In this document: in pieces, positions 46,401-54,000 of the stretch | Layout: each line of letters opens with the position of its first letter | How positions within the stretch are numbered: the stretch's first letter is position 1 | Assembly (NCBI GenBank): GCA_034509925.1 | Contig: CM067537.1 | Span: 5,985,001 to 6,049,000 of the forward strand | Direction of reading: 5' to 3' | Length of the DNA: 64,000 nt | Source: Hirudinaria manillensis | Taxonomy: Eukaryota; Annelida; Clitellata; Hirudinida; Hirudinidae | Translations under genes and position numbers: made by a program | Notes under the pieces: generated by a model | The model's database searches: none | Told to the model about the DNA's origin: nothing | The model's input: the letters and a program-made list of their open reading frames with translations, nothing else

Positions 46401-48695
46401 TCGAACACTACACCTCGTGACAGCTACTACTGTTGCCGCTTTCACTCTGGCCTAACATGTACTTAATTTGAGGTCAAATACGTTCGACCTTTCTCCTCGT
46501 GAAAGAATTTTGTTTACAATTTCAAACAGTGCATCACGTTTATCCTTCGTTTTCTTCGCAATCCTGGATGAAACTCCACAAACCTCAGTTCGGTTCGAAC
46601 GACATGACCTTGAACTTTGAACTCAAAGCCACAAAAACCGATGGCGTCGTCTTCTTCCTCGGAACGAACGACGACGAAAACAAAGAATTCATGGCTTTGA
46701 CCTTGAGAGGAGGAGTCGTTGAATTCAGGTTGAAGTTATTGTCGCTGTTGTTGCTATTGTTGTTGTTATAGGAGTTGTTGCTGTTGTTGTTGCTATTGTT
46801 GTTGCTATTGTTGATGCTATTGTCACGGAACTGCCAGGATTTCAATGATGAATGTCAAAAGTTACGTGTTCAGGTACAACTTCGGCCAAGGTTATTCTGT
46901 CCTTAAAAGTTCTGAAAAGATTCGAGCAACAGGTTGGCACAAAATCGTCGCATCGAAGTTCGGAAAAACGGTGCTGTTGACGCTCGACAATCAACTTCCG
47001 TACACGAAACGAGACACGGGTTCACTCCACTCACTCAATCTCATCAATCACGCCTACCTGGGATTTCCACCCGGAGAGGAGAGCAGGTTAGGGCGGAATG
47101 CGAGACAAAAACACAAAATAAACACTTTACAATAACGACTGTCCTGTAAATATGCATACTATCCGGGCGTGCACAAAGGAACGCAGTACCCAAGCCTGCG
47201 TAATAAGCAGGTTTAATACGTGCGTTATATATTCAAACAAGCACAACACTCAAACTTGCATAATACTTGCCTGACGTGAGTCATGATAGTCAAGTAATGA
47301 AAGGTCCGATGACATATTAGGAGTTATTTAACATTCTGTTGAAGTTATAAATAAATATTTAATCAATACTTTTAGTGTTATAATAGCAATAGTTAATATC
47401 ATTAACGTGGTAAAACTGCAATAATAGCCATGACAATGGTGACAACGATGACAGAAATGATTACAATGGCCACCCATAGTGACATTGGCAAGCATAACAT
47501 ATCAGCCGAAAATTCTATTTTAAAATATTGTTAAATATTACCATGGCGTAAAATAATAATTTGAATATTACAATACAATTAAGTTCCAATGACTGCTGTC
47601 ACCTAGCGAATTGTTTTCCCGATTACTCGTAATGAAACGAATGTCTTGAAACTGTCAAAGAAAAAAAAATATTACAGAAATACAGAAACAAATTGTAATG
47701 TCGCAGCAATTAAAATCTCGCTCCGTGATTGTATCAATCAATACGAAACTAATTGTTCATGAAGATACATTCATTTAGGCGTGTTTGTTCTGGATCAATA
47801 TCCGACCTTTAGCTCCATTAGCAGTCGAAAGTGGAAGATTTAAAAACATTTCTAAGTGATTTTTTTGGATGTCAACGATAGGCCATTGCTCAACGTTGCT
47901 AGACTCTGAATGTGCGAGATTTTATCATCTCCTGTGAATTATCAACCAATCCTCTGGTTGATATCTGCCAGATTGTGGACGCAGCAGCGCCTCCTTTATT
48001 GCTTTTAAGGCACAAAGAATTAGTTGTTTGTTAGGAAATTAATTTTATTCACGATTGATAATTTGATTGAATCACTCGGCTTTAAAATCTTCTTTTGTTC
48101 GAACAGAAGCAAAATCGGATTCGCCACGGGGTTCCAAGGTTGCATCAAATCCCTCGTTATCAACAGTTCACATCACAGACTCGATTATCAACTCCACAAC
48201 TACGCAGCCTCTAAAGACGTTGAAGAAATATCTCAGCTCGGTGAGCTTTCATGTAAAAAAAAAATTCTGATTCATAGGAGATTCGCTATCTCCTGAATAG
48301 TTCCCCTGGCAAGAGTGAGGTGACATGTCTGTTTAATCATCTCCCATTTATTCGCACAGGAAATTGTAAAAGATCGGCCTGTGCTAAATTTCCATGCGAG
48401 CACGGGGGACAATGCTTTGACATTAACGACGGGAAGAGCTTCAGATGCAAATGCAAAGAAGGATTCTCAGGTATTCATCAGAAAAAGGCTCACTTCTCAT
48501 AGACTTCCCACTCTTCATTCAATTATCCATTCTTAACAAACAGGTGCAAACTGCCACCTAGAGACTGTTCTCTTTCCGTGCCAAACGAACCCATGTTTCA
48601 ACGACGGAACTTGCGTAGCGACAGAAGATGGAGCTTACGCTTGTCAATGTCCCGATCGGTTCACTGGACACCACTGCCACGAAAGACGATATTAG
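22103..48695 (+). CDS. AGRN: Agrin homologue, 37-exon gene (heparan-sulfate-type matrix proteoglycan)
   Basis: Hand-spliced exons join in one open frame of about 2,675 residues; every junction keeps phase, mostly phase 1. Domain order: signal peptide, NtA domain, two Ig domains, Kazal/follistatin domains 1-19, a lustrin-like module, two laminin-EGF domains, Kazal 20, one LamG, two EGF, stop. NtA at the start, two laminin-EGF modules followed by a lone Kazal, then LamG identify agrin; vertebrate agrin has nine Kazal domains, a SEA domain and three LamG. Agrin is secreted into basement membranes, binds laminin through NtA and carries glycosaminoglycan chains. The ATG at 22103 is chosen because it begins the signal peptide; an in-frame GTG lies 9 bp upstream. 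SEA, the EGF before LamG1, LamG2, EGF4 and LamG3 are absent in this model. Introns hold two retrotransposons. Uncertain: alternative exons, and whether a longer 3' isoform exists. Confidence 0.87.
23379..27157 (+). other. Intron 1 of the agrin homologue
   Basis: AT-rich, no recognised gene. Holds imperfect and perfect AAT arrays (24838-24895; 25189-25263, about 25 triplets) and scattered TTA tracts. An open frame at 25471-25665 has no recognisable domain. Confidence 0.6.
27158..28375 (+). CDS. AGRN: Agrin homologue exons 2-5: linker and two Ig-like domains
   Basis: Exons 27158-27244, 27388-27792, 27944-28129 and 28274-28375, all with phase-1 junctions. Exon 2 is a proline/lysine linker. Exon 3 holds an Ig-like domain: ALFTCGAK (first Cys), EIEWFRN (core Trp) and GMIECRVW (second Cys). 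Exons 4-5 hold a second one: [17 protein letters not shown] and [13 protein letters not shown], a typical I-set ending. The acceptor of exon 4 was chosen at 27942-27943 rather than the nearer AG at 27962 because only the former keeps frame. Ig domains do not occur at this place in vertebrate agrin. The arrangement next to Kazal domains recalls follistatin-like 4/5 proteins, which are much shorter. Confidence 0.8.
28537..30180 (+). CDS. AGRN: Agrin homologue exons 6-10: Kazal/follistatin domains FS1-FS5
   Basis: One domain per exon, all phase 1-1: 28537-28761, 28909-29130, 29213-29428, 29599-29811, 29971-30180. Each has the agrin-type pattern C-x4-C-x-(F/Y/H)G, then the Kazal core (V/M)CG(T/S)DG(K/R)TY, two more cysteines and a final GPCG-like end at the splice site. 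FS1 is atypical: the core reads [13 protein letters not shown] and lacks the GSDG turn. FS3 reads VCATDGKTY. The modular one-exon structure explains easy duplication in this gene. Confidence 0.88.
30339..31832 (+). CDS. AGRN: Agrin homologue exons 11-15: Kazal domains FS6-FS10 with an internal two-exon duplication
   Basis: Exons 30339-30554, 30641-30856, 31006-31224, 31311-31526 and 31617-31832. FS6 and FS9 are near copies (both DPCEDHVC...NRRPICSC-like and QQRDIK(I/V)NYTGSC), and FS7 and FS10 are near copies (both DLC(E/D)[10 protein letters not shown] and [17 protein letters not shown]). FS8 lies between the pairs. The intron after FS6 and that after FS9 start almost identically (GTGAGTCT then AAAACTAG), so the copied unit included intron sequence. 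FS7 has lost the glycine of the Kazal CG turn (VCSFDG). Confidence 0.88.
32076..34787 (+). CDS. AGRN: Agrin homologue exons 16-19: Kazal domains FS11-FS14
   Basis: Exons 32076-32288, 32450-32662, 34156-34368 and 34563-34787, all phase 1-1, each a complete follistatin/Kazal module with VCG(S/L)DG(R/M)TY or VCASDGITY cores. The intron 32663-34155 is about 1.5 kb and holds only AT-rich sequence plus a GAC/GAT triplet tract near 33345-33400. FS14 ends with the extended tail APGDCTPG before its donor. The retrotransposon in the next intron begins about 120 bp further on. Confidence 0.87.
34868..34923. repeat. (AAT)n tract at the 5' end of the sense retroelement
   Basis: AAT triplets with two AGT interruptions end directly at the first base of the retroelement frame. 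A matching AAT tract (37466-37500) follows the element's poly(A), so the element sits inside a triplet microsatellite. Confidence 0.85.
34924..37251 (+). mobile_element. RLE-type non-LTR retrotransposon ORF (R2/R4/NeSL-like), 5'-truncated, frame intact
   Basis: An uninterrupted 775-codon frame. Reverse transcriptase motifs: [13 protein letters not shown] (about residues 188-200), [12 protein letters not shown] (247-258) and FADD (289-292). A CX3CX7HX4C zinc knuckle follows at 594-611, then a restriction-enzyme-like endonuclease motif (VPDLVAW, 654-660, with DV at 669-670 and K...KY downstream). This order is that of R2, R4/Dong, NeSL and related elements, which encode one protein that nicks a chosen target and primes reverse transcription there. 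The N-terminal zinc-finger/Myb DNA-binding part is missing, so the copy is 5'-truncated. Base composition is more balanced than the AT-rich intron. It lies in the sense direction of the host gene. Confidence 0.88.
37252..37465 (+). mobile_element. 3' UTR and poly(A) tail of the sense retroelement
   Basis: About 170 bp of G/T-rich, AT-poor sequence follows the stop, then AATAAA at 37418-37423 and an A-run of about 40 with two early interruptions, which passes into AAT triplets. The tail lies only about 45 bp before the FS15 splice acceptor. Confidence 0.8.
37466..37500. repeat. (AAT)n tract between retroelement tail and exon FS15
   Basis: AAT triplets with AAC interruptions fill the whole space where a polypyrimidine tract would normally precede the FS15 acceptor (AATACAG, ending 37509). 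Confidence 0.85.
37510..37725 (+). CDS. AGRN: Agrin homologue exon 20: Kazal domain FS15
   Basis: Phase 1-1 exon encoding a complete Kazal module with [13 protein letters not shown]. Its acceptor is preceded by A-rich and AAT repeat sequence with no pyrimidine tract, a result of the retroelement insertion next to it. Its donor (GTTGGT) is followed by a (TTG)n tract. The domain itself looks intact. Confidence 0.83.
37970..39293 (+). CDS. AGRN: Agrin homologue exons 21-24: split Kazal domains FS16 and FS17
   Basis: FS16 is made from 37970-38088 and 38467-38569, FS17 from 38841-38923 and 39179-39293. Both are interrupted by a phase-0 intron just before the Kazal VC(G/A)S core, unlike FS1-FS15, which are single exons. 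FS16 has a shortened core ([13 protein letters not shown], one residue missing). FS17 has a compressed first half ([12 protein letters not shown]). The acceptor of 39179 uses a (TTG)n microsatellite as its upstream tract. The joined frames keep all cysteines. Confidence 0.82.
39413..39892 (+). CDS. AGRN: Agrin homologue exon 25: Kazal FS18 and acidic Ser-Gly linker
   Basis: The first 70 or so residues form a Kazal module with an acidic insert (EGDEEEGDE) before [13 protein letters not shown]. The rest is a 90-residue acidic linker rich in Asp, Glu, Ser and Gly, with [13 protein letters not shown] and SSAESSG, the classical setting of xylosylated Ser-Gly sites for heparan or chondroitin sulfate chains. 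The Asp runs are encoded by GAT/GAC triplets. The chosen donor is GTAGGA at 39893, keeping phase 1; read-through instead meets a stop three codons later. Confidence 0.82.
40112..40485 (+). CDS. AGRN: Agrin homologue exons 26-27: split Kazal domain FS19
   Basis: Exons 40112-40244 and 40373-40485 joined by a phase-2 intron. The first half has [12 protein letters not shown], the second [16 protein letters not shown], and it ends ICDG rather than the usual GPCG. This is the third split Kazal in a row and the only one with a phase-2 intron. Confidence 0.82.
40566..40650. mobile_element. Tiny TA-flanked inverted-repeat element (MITE-like)
   Basis: An 85-bp unit flanked by TA on both sides. Its first 24 bp (TCAAGTCTCGCTACTATGCCAC core) match the reverse complement of its last 24 bp (TCAAACCTCACTACTATGTCAC core) with about five differences. 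The middle holds further copies of CTACTA(T/G)GCCAC. TA duplication and this terminal style resemble non-autonomous Tc1/mariner-pogo elements. It lies in the intron between FS19 and the lustrin-like exon. Confidence 0.6.
40745..40891 (+). CDS. AGRN: Agrin homologue exon 28: lustrin-like cysteine-rich module
   Basis: A 147-nt phase 1-1 exon. The peptide has six cysteines in the pattern ICDGQKPL...LDC...KRCPKNSYC...ARCCPEE, which resembles the lustrin-type cysteine-rich repeat of molluscan shell and invertebrate matrix proteins (CP-x-G-x-P-L ... CP-x-x-x-x-C ... CCP). It is not part of vertebrate agrin. The acceptor (CATAAAG) has a weak pyrimidine tract, but frame and cysteine pattern support it. 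Confidence 0.65.
40907..41230. repeat. (AATAT)n satellite, array 3 (left of antisense retroelement)
   Basis: About 62 copies in the AATAT orientation, degraded at its left edge (ATAACATAACGTAAT) and with one phase slip near 41070. It starts 15 bp after the donor of the lustrin-like exon and ends at the left edge of the retroelement. Confidence 0.95.
41231..43740 (-). mobile_element. RLE-type non-LTR retroelement in the pentamer satellite, ends in inverted repeats
   Basis: A unit of about 2.5 kb with balanced composition, in the opposite direction to the host gene, lying between two AATAT arrays. Its outer 24 bp at each end (41229-41252 and 43717-43740) are exact reverse complements, TTGATAGAAACTCTTGAGCG and onward, and the match continues about 20 bp into the satellite on each side because the satellite flips orientation at 43741-43760. 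The minus-strand 3' UTR (41231-41603) contains a hairpin CATCCG...CGGATG. Terminal inverted repeats are not a normal property of non-LTR elements. Confidence 0.85.
41604..43739 (-). CDS. Reverse transcriptase with RLE endonuclease, 5'-truncated
   Basis: A 711-codon frame with no stop. It starts inside the RT domain: [11 protein letters not shown], then [15 protein letters not shown] (about residues 55-69), GCAISPSLF (119-127) and FMDD in place of the usual FADD (159-162). A zinc knuckle [17 protein letters not shown] and the endonuclease motif RPDLVLA...VELTVPWED with K...RYEEL follow near residues 505-680. The codon at 43739 is TTG, not ATG, and the frame continues into the satellite, so the true start is lost. 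The RT part is clearly from a different lineage than the sense element in the same gene. Confidence 0.85.
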   Translation of the reverse strand: MIETLERATFMTTNKYIDTAVQKGGIPGVPGCIEHTAMIWEAIQNAKRKQLSLHVVWLDLANAYGSVPHQLLWKTLEIHHVPGTVIEVLKEYFNGFVMRFSTKDCTTCWIPLQIGIAMGCAISPSLFVLAIQVVLNAVGAEIPEMRLGRGVFMPSVKVFMDDTTIVLNRQQIVQRALDKLNDLLQWCRMALKPAKSRSLSLTRGRVRSDVCFTAGGQRIPTVSEEPVKSLGRVFDDSLRDKNQEAATVSRMTDGLKAIAESPLQGRFKVWLLQFVLLPRVLWPLTIYEIGLQSVEEMERKINRCTRKWFGLPPSLSSVALYSRSTRLRLPLRSIVEEYKISKIRTQWSLNNSSDSRVRDVMPQLRSGRKFRAQEEIEESEAILAFEEKRGPVQVDRHGVGWNHFPRWSTANVQTKAAMIIQERRREMETERIALAVQQSQQGQWTTWEDVIQRSITWKDIWKKSPLRLAFLIRSVYDVLPSGSNLQKWGLVQDASCELCGGEQSLRHVLSSCTYALAHGRYTWRHNQVLQVVVEAAKTACSQANAREITAPRRMYFLREGSTQHRKRNMAQRRDLLSTAKDWTVAADLQGERHYHQVLQESGKRPDLVLASAATDSVIMVELTVPWEDRIDVSNALKSDRYEELRMDLEGKGYSARVLPIEVGARGLVGKSTYAFLRKIGLSNRQTKQFVQKIAESAESASHWIWTTKDRK
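43741..44235. repeat. (AATAT)n satellite, array 4 (right of antisense retroelement)
   Basis: About 495 bp. The first 20 bp read (ATTAT)4, the reverse orientation, then the array switches to AATAT. Further phase breaks occur near 43895-43905 and 44093-44100 (ATATATA). Confidence 0.95.
44607..45242 (+). CDS. AGRN: Agrin homologue exons 29-30: two laminin-EGF domains
   Basis: Exons 44607-44768 and 45102-45242, phase 1-1. The first reads CKCHPLGS...[16 protein letters not shown]...YWGI, the second [20 protein letters not shown]...[15 protein letters not shown]. Both have the eight-cysteine laminin-EGF layout with the G-x-x-C-D-x-C signature. A tandem laminin-EGF pair followed by one Kazal domain is a hallmark of agrin. 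The donor of the second is followed directly by a (GGT)n microsatellite. Confidence 0.88.
45250..45375. repeat. (GGT)n/(GAT)n triplet tract
   Basis: About nine GGT triplets then GAT/GAC triplets, starting 8 bp after the splice donor of the second laminin-EGF exon. Confidence 0.85.
45636..46261 (+). CDS. AGRN: Agrin homologue exons 31-32: Kazal FS20 and short basic linker
   Basis: Exon 45636-45884 starts with a basic linker ([10 protein letters not shown]) and encodes a Kazal module with [13 protein letters not shown], equivalent to the ninth domain of vertebrate agrin. Exon 46193-46261 encodes a 23-residue Pro/Gln/Lys linker. For the latter, the acceptor ending at 46192 was chosen because the AG at 46199 gives a stop in frame. 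There is no SEA domain and no Ser/Thr-rich region between this Kazal and the LamG domain. Confidence 0.8.
46530..48240 (+). CDS. AGRN: Agrin homologue exons 33-35: laminin G domain
   Basis: Exons 46530-46728, 46874-47086 and 48107-48240 (phases 1-2, 2-2, 2-1) encode one LamG domain of about 180 residues: [61 protein letters not shown]. The final cysteine pairs across the last intron with C of the next exon. The 1-kb intron 47087-48106 holds no recognisable gene. Confidence 0.85.
48360..48695 (+). CDS. AGRN: Agrin homologue exons 36-37: two EGF domains and the stop codon
   Basis: Exon 48360-48470 plus the start of 48544-48695 encode EGF one ([13 protein letters not shown]...[12 protein letters not shown]). 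The rest encodes EGF two ([13 protein letters not shown]...[12 protein letters not shown]) and ends HERRY then TAG at 48693-48695. These correspond to the EGF pair between LamG1 and LamG2 of vertebrate agrin, so the protein appears to stop two LamG domains early. No splice donor occurs between the last cysteine and the stop. Confidence 0.8.
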
Positions 48696-49049
48696 GCCCC
48701 CCTGACGGACGGCTCGATTGGACAGTTTTGTTGACACTCTACTTATTTCTTTCTTTTTTAATATTTTTATACTTCCGTCTCATTCTATTCGCTTTTCAAC
48801 TGATCAGAAGCGAAATTTGATAGCCGTTTGTGTATATTTGGCCCGGGCGTGTTCTTAACCTCCATTTTAAAATTGCATTCGTGGCACGGTGCCGTGTCCG
48901 CACCTGATGCCCTCCAAACATTCAACGGAGTATTCTCGACGGAACGTCTCAACCCTTGTGCCTTGTTTATCCGCGTCAAGACGTTAGATTTTTATAAAGC
49001 CGAGCGTACGTAGCTTCGTAATGATTTTCCTCAATCGAGCGCGTTTTGT

Positions 49050-49055
49050 AATAAA
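49050..49055 (+). terminator. Poly(A) signal of the agrin homologue
   Basis: AATAAA about 355 bp after the stop, followed by A-rich sequence (GAAAAATAAAAATAAAAAAC). It supports a genuine 3' end here. Confidence 0.6.
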
Positions 49056-49545
49056 ACTCTGAAAAATAAAAATAAAAAACAAACCGGCTTCTAACGAAAT
49101 CTTAGAGCGACGGGCCTACGCTCAGGCAACGACAACAACAGATGAATAGGTGACATCCAGACACGACTAAGAGCAGGCTGCCTTCTATCGCAAATACGAG
49201 CCAACCAGCATGACGCATTTAAATCCGCTTCGATCAGGACATCAACACACGACCTCACCTGTCCGTTGCCACAACTGAACTTATTTCCATCGTTTTTTTT
49301 TTGAGTCGTACGACGATGAAAATATGCAATAATCGAATTTAAAATTGGTACAAAACTCCTTGGCATGAATAATTAATCAGCAGGATGTGGCTCTCATGTT
49401 CTCAAAAGCCCACAGGAAAACAAGTAACTGGAAGTTTGCCTAGCAAATAAGTATGTTGACATAATCATCCTATCACAGGAGAGAATGAAACTATTTACAG
49501 TCCAACAAATTGAAACAACATCTCCTCCGACCCAGAACTTAAAAA
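49056..49545. other. Convergent 3' region between agrin homologue and RING gene
   Basis: About 490 bp with no further coding signal. It should hold the 3' UTR of the minus-strand RING gene. No clear AATAAA is visible on the minus strand, so its poly(A) site is not assigned. Confidence 0.5.
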
Positions 49546-50784
49546 TCACGAATGCTTGGAAGACTTCTTGACAGACGAGCTTTTGTATTCGTGTCTGCAT
49601 ATGGGACAAGACCTGCTACCCTGCAATTAGAAAAGACGGGTGTCGATCGGTGCCGGAACCGGAATCGATGGAATCAGTCGGTTACCTTCAGCCATTTGTC
49701 TATGCACTTGGAGTGGAAGTGATGTTTGCAGGGCATCACTCTGATCTTCTGCCTCGTCTCGAAGTCGGACATGCAAATCACGCAGTTCGTCTGTCCGGTC
49801 GCACGCTTTAAATTCGGTCTAAACAGATAGGCTTGCATCTGATTGATCTCCAATCTCGTCAGACCCTTCGGCTTTGCCTGAGCCAACTGTCTTGCCAGGC
49901 CCAGGAGGGACTGAAACGTAGGGTTTGGTGAAAGTTTCAACTCGTTTACTGTGATTAAGAAAATACTTACATCATAATTCTCTGTGGTGACTGAATGGAA
50001 ATCGTACAGTGGTTCGGGAAGCAAGAAATCTTCAGACAGGTTTCTGTTGATAAAAGTTACCAACCAAGATTTAACAAAGATAAAAAAAAATCTCTATATA
50101 AGTTCTCTTTTAGTAAATCTATCATGGCAATGAATTCTAAAGAGAAAGATGTGTTCTGCTTACATTTGTTGATTGTCATTTGTAGCTGATGTCATGGAGT
50201 TGAGTGGCTGAGTAAAAAACAACACATTCTTGAGATATGCTCAATGAAACTAAGAAAAACAATCAAAAATTATCCACCTGATTTAGAGTTTCACCCAATT
50301 CTGTTTGAGGCAAAAAATTACCAAGATTGGGGGAAAACGACGAAGATGTCCTCCCAAAAACCCTCCTTCTGTGCAAACTGGCATTTGGCACCTGCTCCCT
50401 TCCGATGAGACGAGACCTGGAGACGTACGAACCCTCAGTCGCAGGGGGTCTGGTACTCTGGTGTCGAAACTGATACGGCACGTCATGCGGTCGTATGGTC
50501 TCAGGTTGCGGGATCCTATTCAGGCCAGATATTTCCCAACAAGGACACAATTCAACAGGATTGAACAGGCAATTTGTCAAGGGATAGAATGGATAACAAG
50601 GCAAGTTGAGTAACGCTTCTCCTGGACCGTACGACTGATTTGTTGCTGCGAGTAGGGATGCCAGAGTTGGACACTGGTTGACGACGTTTTCTTGCCTGTA
50701 TGGGCACATTCCAGAGCAGATCGTTGAATGAACTTGGTGATAAGGACAACACAAAATCCTTGGTAGAACGAGTCTCTCTGCCAT
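49546..50784 (-). CDS. RNF38/RNF44-like RING-H2 E3 ubiquitin ligase (5 coding exons)
   Basis: Minus-strand exons 50784-50278, 50207-50164, 50043-49971, 49910-49686 and 49620-49546 join in frame to about 307 residues. The C-terminus has the RNF38/RNF44 block: ENYDSLLGLARQLAQAKPKG, LTRLEINQMQAYLF, then RING-H2 CVICMSDFETRQ...CKHHFHSKCIDKWLK|GSRSCPICRHE. All eight zinc ligands (C3H2C3) are present, the last pair across an intron. The N-terminal exon is Cys/Pro-rich and not recognised. Introns are short (60, 65, 70, 120 nt). The first in-frame Met is at 50784; the frame stays open upstream and through another spliced in-frame exon ending at 50879, so the true start could be earlier. RNF38/44-type proteins transfer ubiquitin to substrates. 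The gene is convergent with the agrin homologue. Confidence 0.8.
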
Positions 50785-50878
50785 TCTGCGCAATTCTAGT
50801 TGTTCTTTGAAATTCTGAAACAACATTACATTAATTATACTAACTCGATGCGAGAAATCTGATCGCTTAAATTCTTAC

Positions 50879-51070
50879 ACTAAAAATTTCGTTCAAGTCA
50901 CGGGCTATTCCTATGTTTTTAAATGGGCTACCACCTACATTGCCTTGTTTACAACGATATCGACATGTTAATACGTCGAATGAGTTATCCACCGTCAATT
51001 GTAATAAATTATATAATCCCAAGCAAAACGTATGATTAGTTTGAATAAAATAATGTTCAAAACGGACCAA
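50879..51070 (-). CDS. Possible upstream exon of the RING gene (5' end uncertain)
   Basis: A donor (AGT then GTAAGA) at 50879 splices in frame to 50814, giving RDLNEIFS followed by NFKEQLELRR. The frame is open for about 64 codons but has no ATG, and its upstream end is artificial (a TTG). It may be 5' UTR with only the last codons translated, or it may be preceded by another exon in the 51.1-51.5 kb interval. Confidence 0.4.
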
Positions 51071-54000
51071 ATGAATCCAAAATAAACGGAGCTCCGGCCA
51101 GCACGAAGCCCTGCGCGCACACTCAGTAACATTAAGTCTGATTTAAAGACTTCGAAAAGTGTAGTACACAATCCTTAATCTCAAAATACAATGTTACGAA
51201 TAGAAGGAATTAGAAATTAGAAGGAAAAATAAGCTCTAAAAAAATATTCTAGCAAAAATCTTACTTAGATCGTTCGGCTTTGCTTAGATGAATGAAGGGT
51301 TCGGAGTATAGTTTTAGAATGCGATCCTTAATCCTTCGTAAGGAGTCATTTCGAGTTAAAAATTTAAAATAAAACTCCGTAACAAATTAAACTCCAGCAG
51401 CAACGTGCAATATCCTCTCAAGCCAGACATGCAACTGCTCCACCAAACAGGCAGAGCCCAAAAACGGTTTAGTATCGAACCCCACTTTATATGACCTTTA
51501 GTCATTTAAATCCCGCCACGGGATCATGAATATTAATCAGGCAGGACTCCTTAGCCCGAGTCGCCCAGCAGAGCGTAGTGAAGGCCATTCCAGCTGGCCA
51601 ATGGCAGCCCTAATTACTAATCCCCAGAAACATTCAACTCCGCATTCCACGCTTGATATCCGGTTTTTTTTGGTGAATTTAATGTTGAATTTGACTTTAA
51701 AAGCTTTTATTTTTATTCGTCAGGGCAATCTCGAATTTTAATGAATCCATGCAAACGAGTTATCTGTCGCTTGGCAATATCTACCATGCTTAAAATCAGT
51801 CGACCGGTAAATGGCGGGAATTTTGAAACCACGGGTACGAGTGGGAGGGCAAGAAATTGAAGACGGAAATAATGCCGATGGTGGGTTTGGATGAAAGGCT
51901 GACATCTCGTAATTGAAGCTGCCTGGGTGTTGGCAACGATACAAGACAAAATAATTGTCTTTGAGTTCAGATCTCAAGAATAGACTTCCTTTTAGTCCAC
52001 AGCATTCTCTTCGCTCTTCAGAAGGCGTCACCTTGTAAATCTGTCCTGTGTGAAATTAACTTTCAAAGAGGTGCAATCCTTCATGGCATGCAAGCTTTCA
52101 TTTCCAAACACCTTCTACGTGACTAATTCAAACCGCTGCGTTGGAGTTTATATCCCACTGGTTGATAAACTAAACATGAACTGGTAGCTAAGATGTTGAT
52201 TTATTTCGTGCTACAGGCATCCGCAATCCGGAACTAACCGCGTGACACGTAATGTGGGTTCAATTCAAACCTTCCTGGCGCCCATTGTTTGGCCGTAGAT
52301 CCATGCACCGATAAGTCGCTCATTCAGGTCAGGATGTTGTAAAATACTTCACTGGGAACCAAACCAAGATAAGCTTTCTATAGAGGAGTGTCGTAACTCC
52401 TTGCAAGAAAAGAGCCCTCCGTCATGCATGGTTACGCTTATTTGTTTATTTGCCCACTCGTCCATTCACTCCCCTCATAAATTCATTAATGCATTCACTC
52501 ATCCATTTGTTTGTCCATCCATTAATGCGCTCTCTTCTTCTCGGACGGCCATTCATATGGCCATTTATAGATGATACTATCCATCCATTTTTCCGTCTAA
52601 TTTCACCTTTTTCCTCTTCCAATCTCTCAAGCATACAATCTCAGTCTTGGAAGCATCCATCTTACGCCTCGATCCTGTTATGAATAAAAATTGGGTACGG
52701 TTTTCCAGCGATGGGCACATTCCTGGCTTTTATTCTGCCGGAGTAATTATCTCCTGGCACGATAGCAACAAAGCCCTGTTATTGTCGAGGAAATTATTCC
52801 TCTTGGGTGAAGCACTACTCAAGCAGTGCATGGATGGATGGATGCATGGATGCATTCATGGATGCTTGAGTGGGTGGCGGAAATGCATGAGTAGGTGGGT
52901 GAGCTGACAGATGAATTGGCTAGTGAATGGCTGACTGACGGAGGATATGAAATTCCTAGCCATTGTAAGATGTTTAAGTGATATATAAACAGCCACATCT
53001 GGTTCGCTGCCTCTTCTTGTTTACGCTTAAGTGCTTGGCAAACTGACCAACTCGAAATTGTTTGAGGTCCTGAATGGGGTTTGTAAATCCATCAAGTTGT
53101 CTCAGAGAGTTGCTTGTAATGGAAAGATGGGTGGGTGGTTGGATAGGATTCCACTTCCTCGAGGAATTCTTGCTTCGAGCGGATGTCGAAGGTAATTTGC
53201 GAGCAAAAATATCGGGTTTAAAGTGCAGCTCTAGGTCAGTTTCCATAGAAAGAAGAATGCAGGAAGGCATTCGCAACGGATTCCCTGCAGACCTAAATAA
53301 CTTCATTACGCGACCGTGGTATGCGGGGAGTTGAACTTCTCAACTGGCGACCCAGATTAGAAACCTCCCAGAAGACCCGAAGCACAAAGAGGGGGCATTG
53401 TTTATCAACGACTTGATTAGTGCTTCCCACCGTTTGAACCTTCGGCCTCTTGCAAGGTACCGCTAATGACACCCTGAAGTAAAATAAAAACACTGCTTTC
53501 TCGAGAACTATATGCCTGGCGAGGATCGAATGTCCATGAACTTCCTACCACATGTGGATGCAACGCCTTCTCCTTATCTTAGAAACATCTCTGATCCACT
53601 GGTGAATATTTTTCTGGATTTATCACGGAGATCCGAGAGAGACCTTATACGTCATATCCGTGGTTCGCTGGGACGCAGAATGCTCTGACGACCAAGTAAA
53701 TCACCATGAACGGTCTATTGAACACAGAAGCAAATGGATGACGATCTTCGTCGTTGCAAAAGAACTACATTTTCCAAGTCTAATTGGAAAAAGTTGCGTG
53801 TCGCGCTTTTGAGTTGAATTCCATTTCATTCCGAGTCCGAACTTCAATTATTTGCCTCACGCCCAATTACCACCTAGGTACACTCGAAACGTAGGGGGTT
53901 TTAAAGGCGGACTTCGGGAGATATTCATGGTCCTTAACAAACCCTGCTTCTTTTTTTCTGTGCTTTGAATGAAAGGCATAATGGGTGTAAAGAAAGCCGT

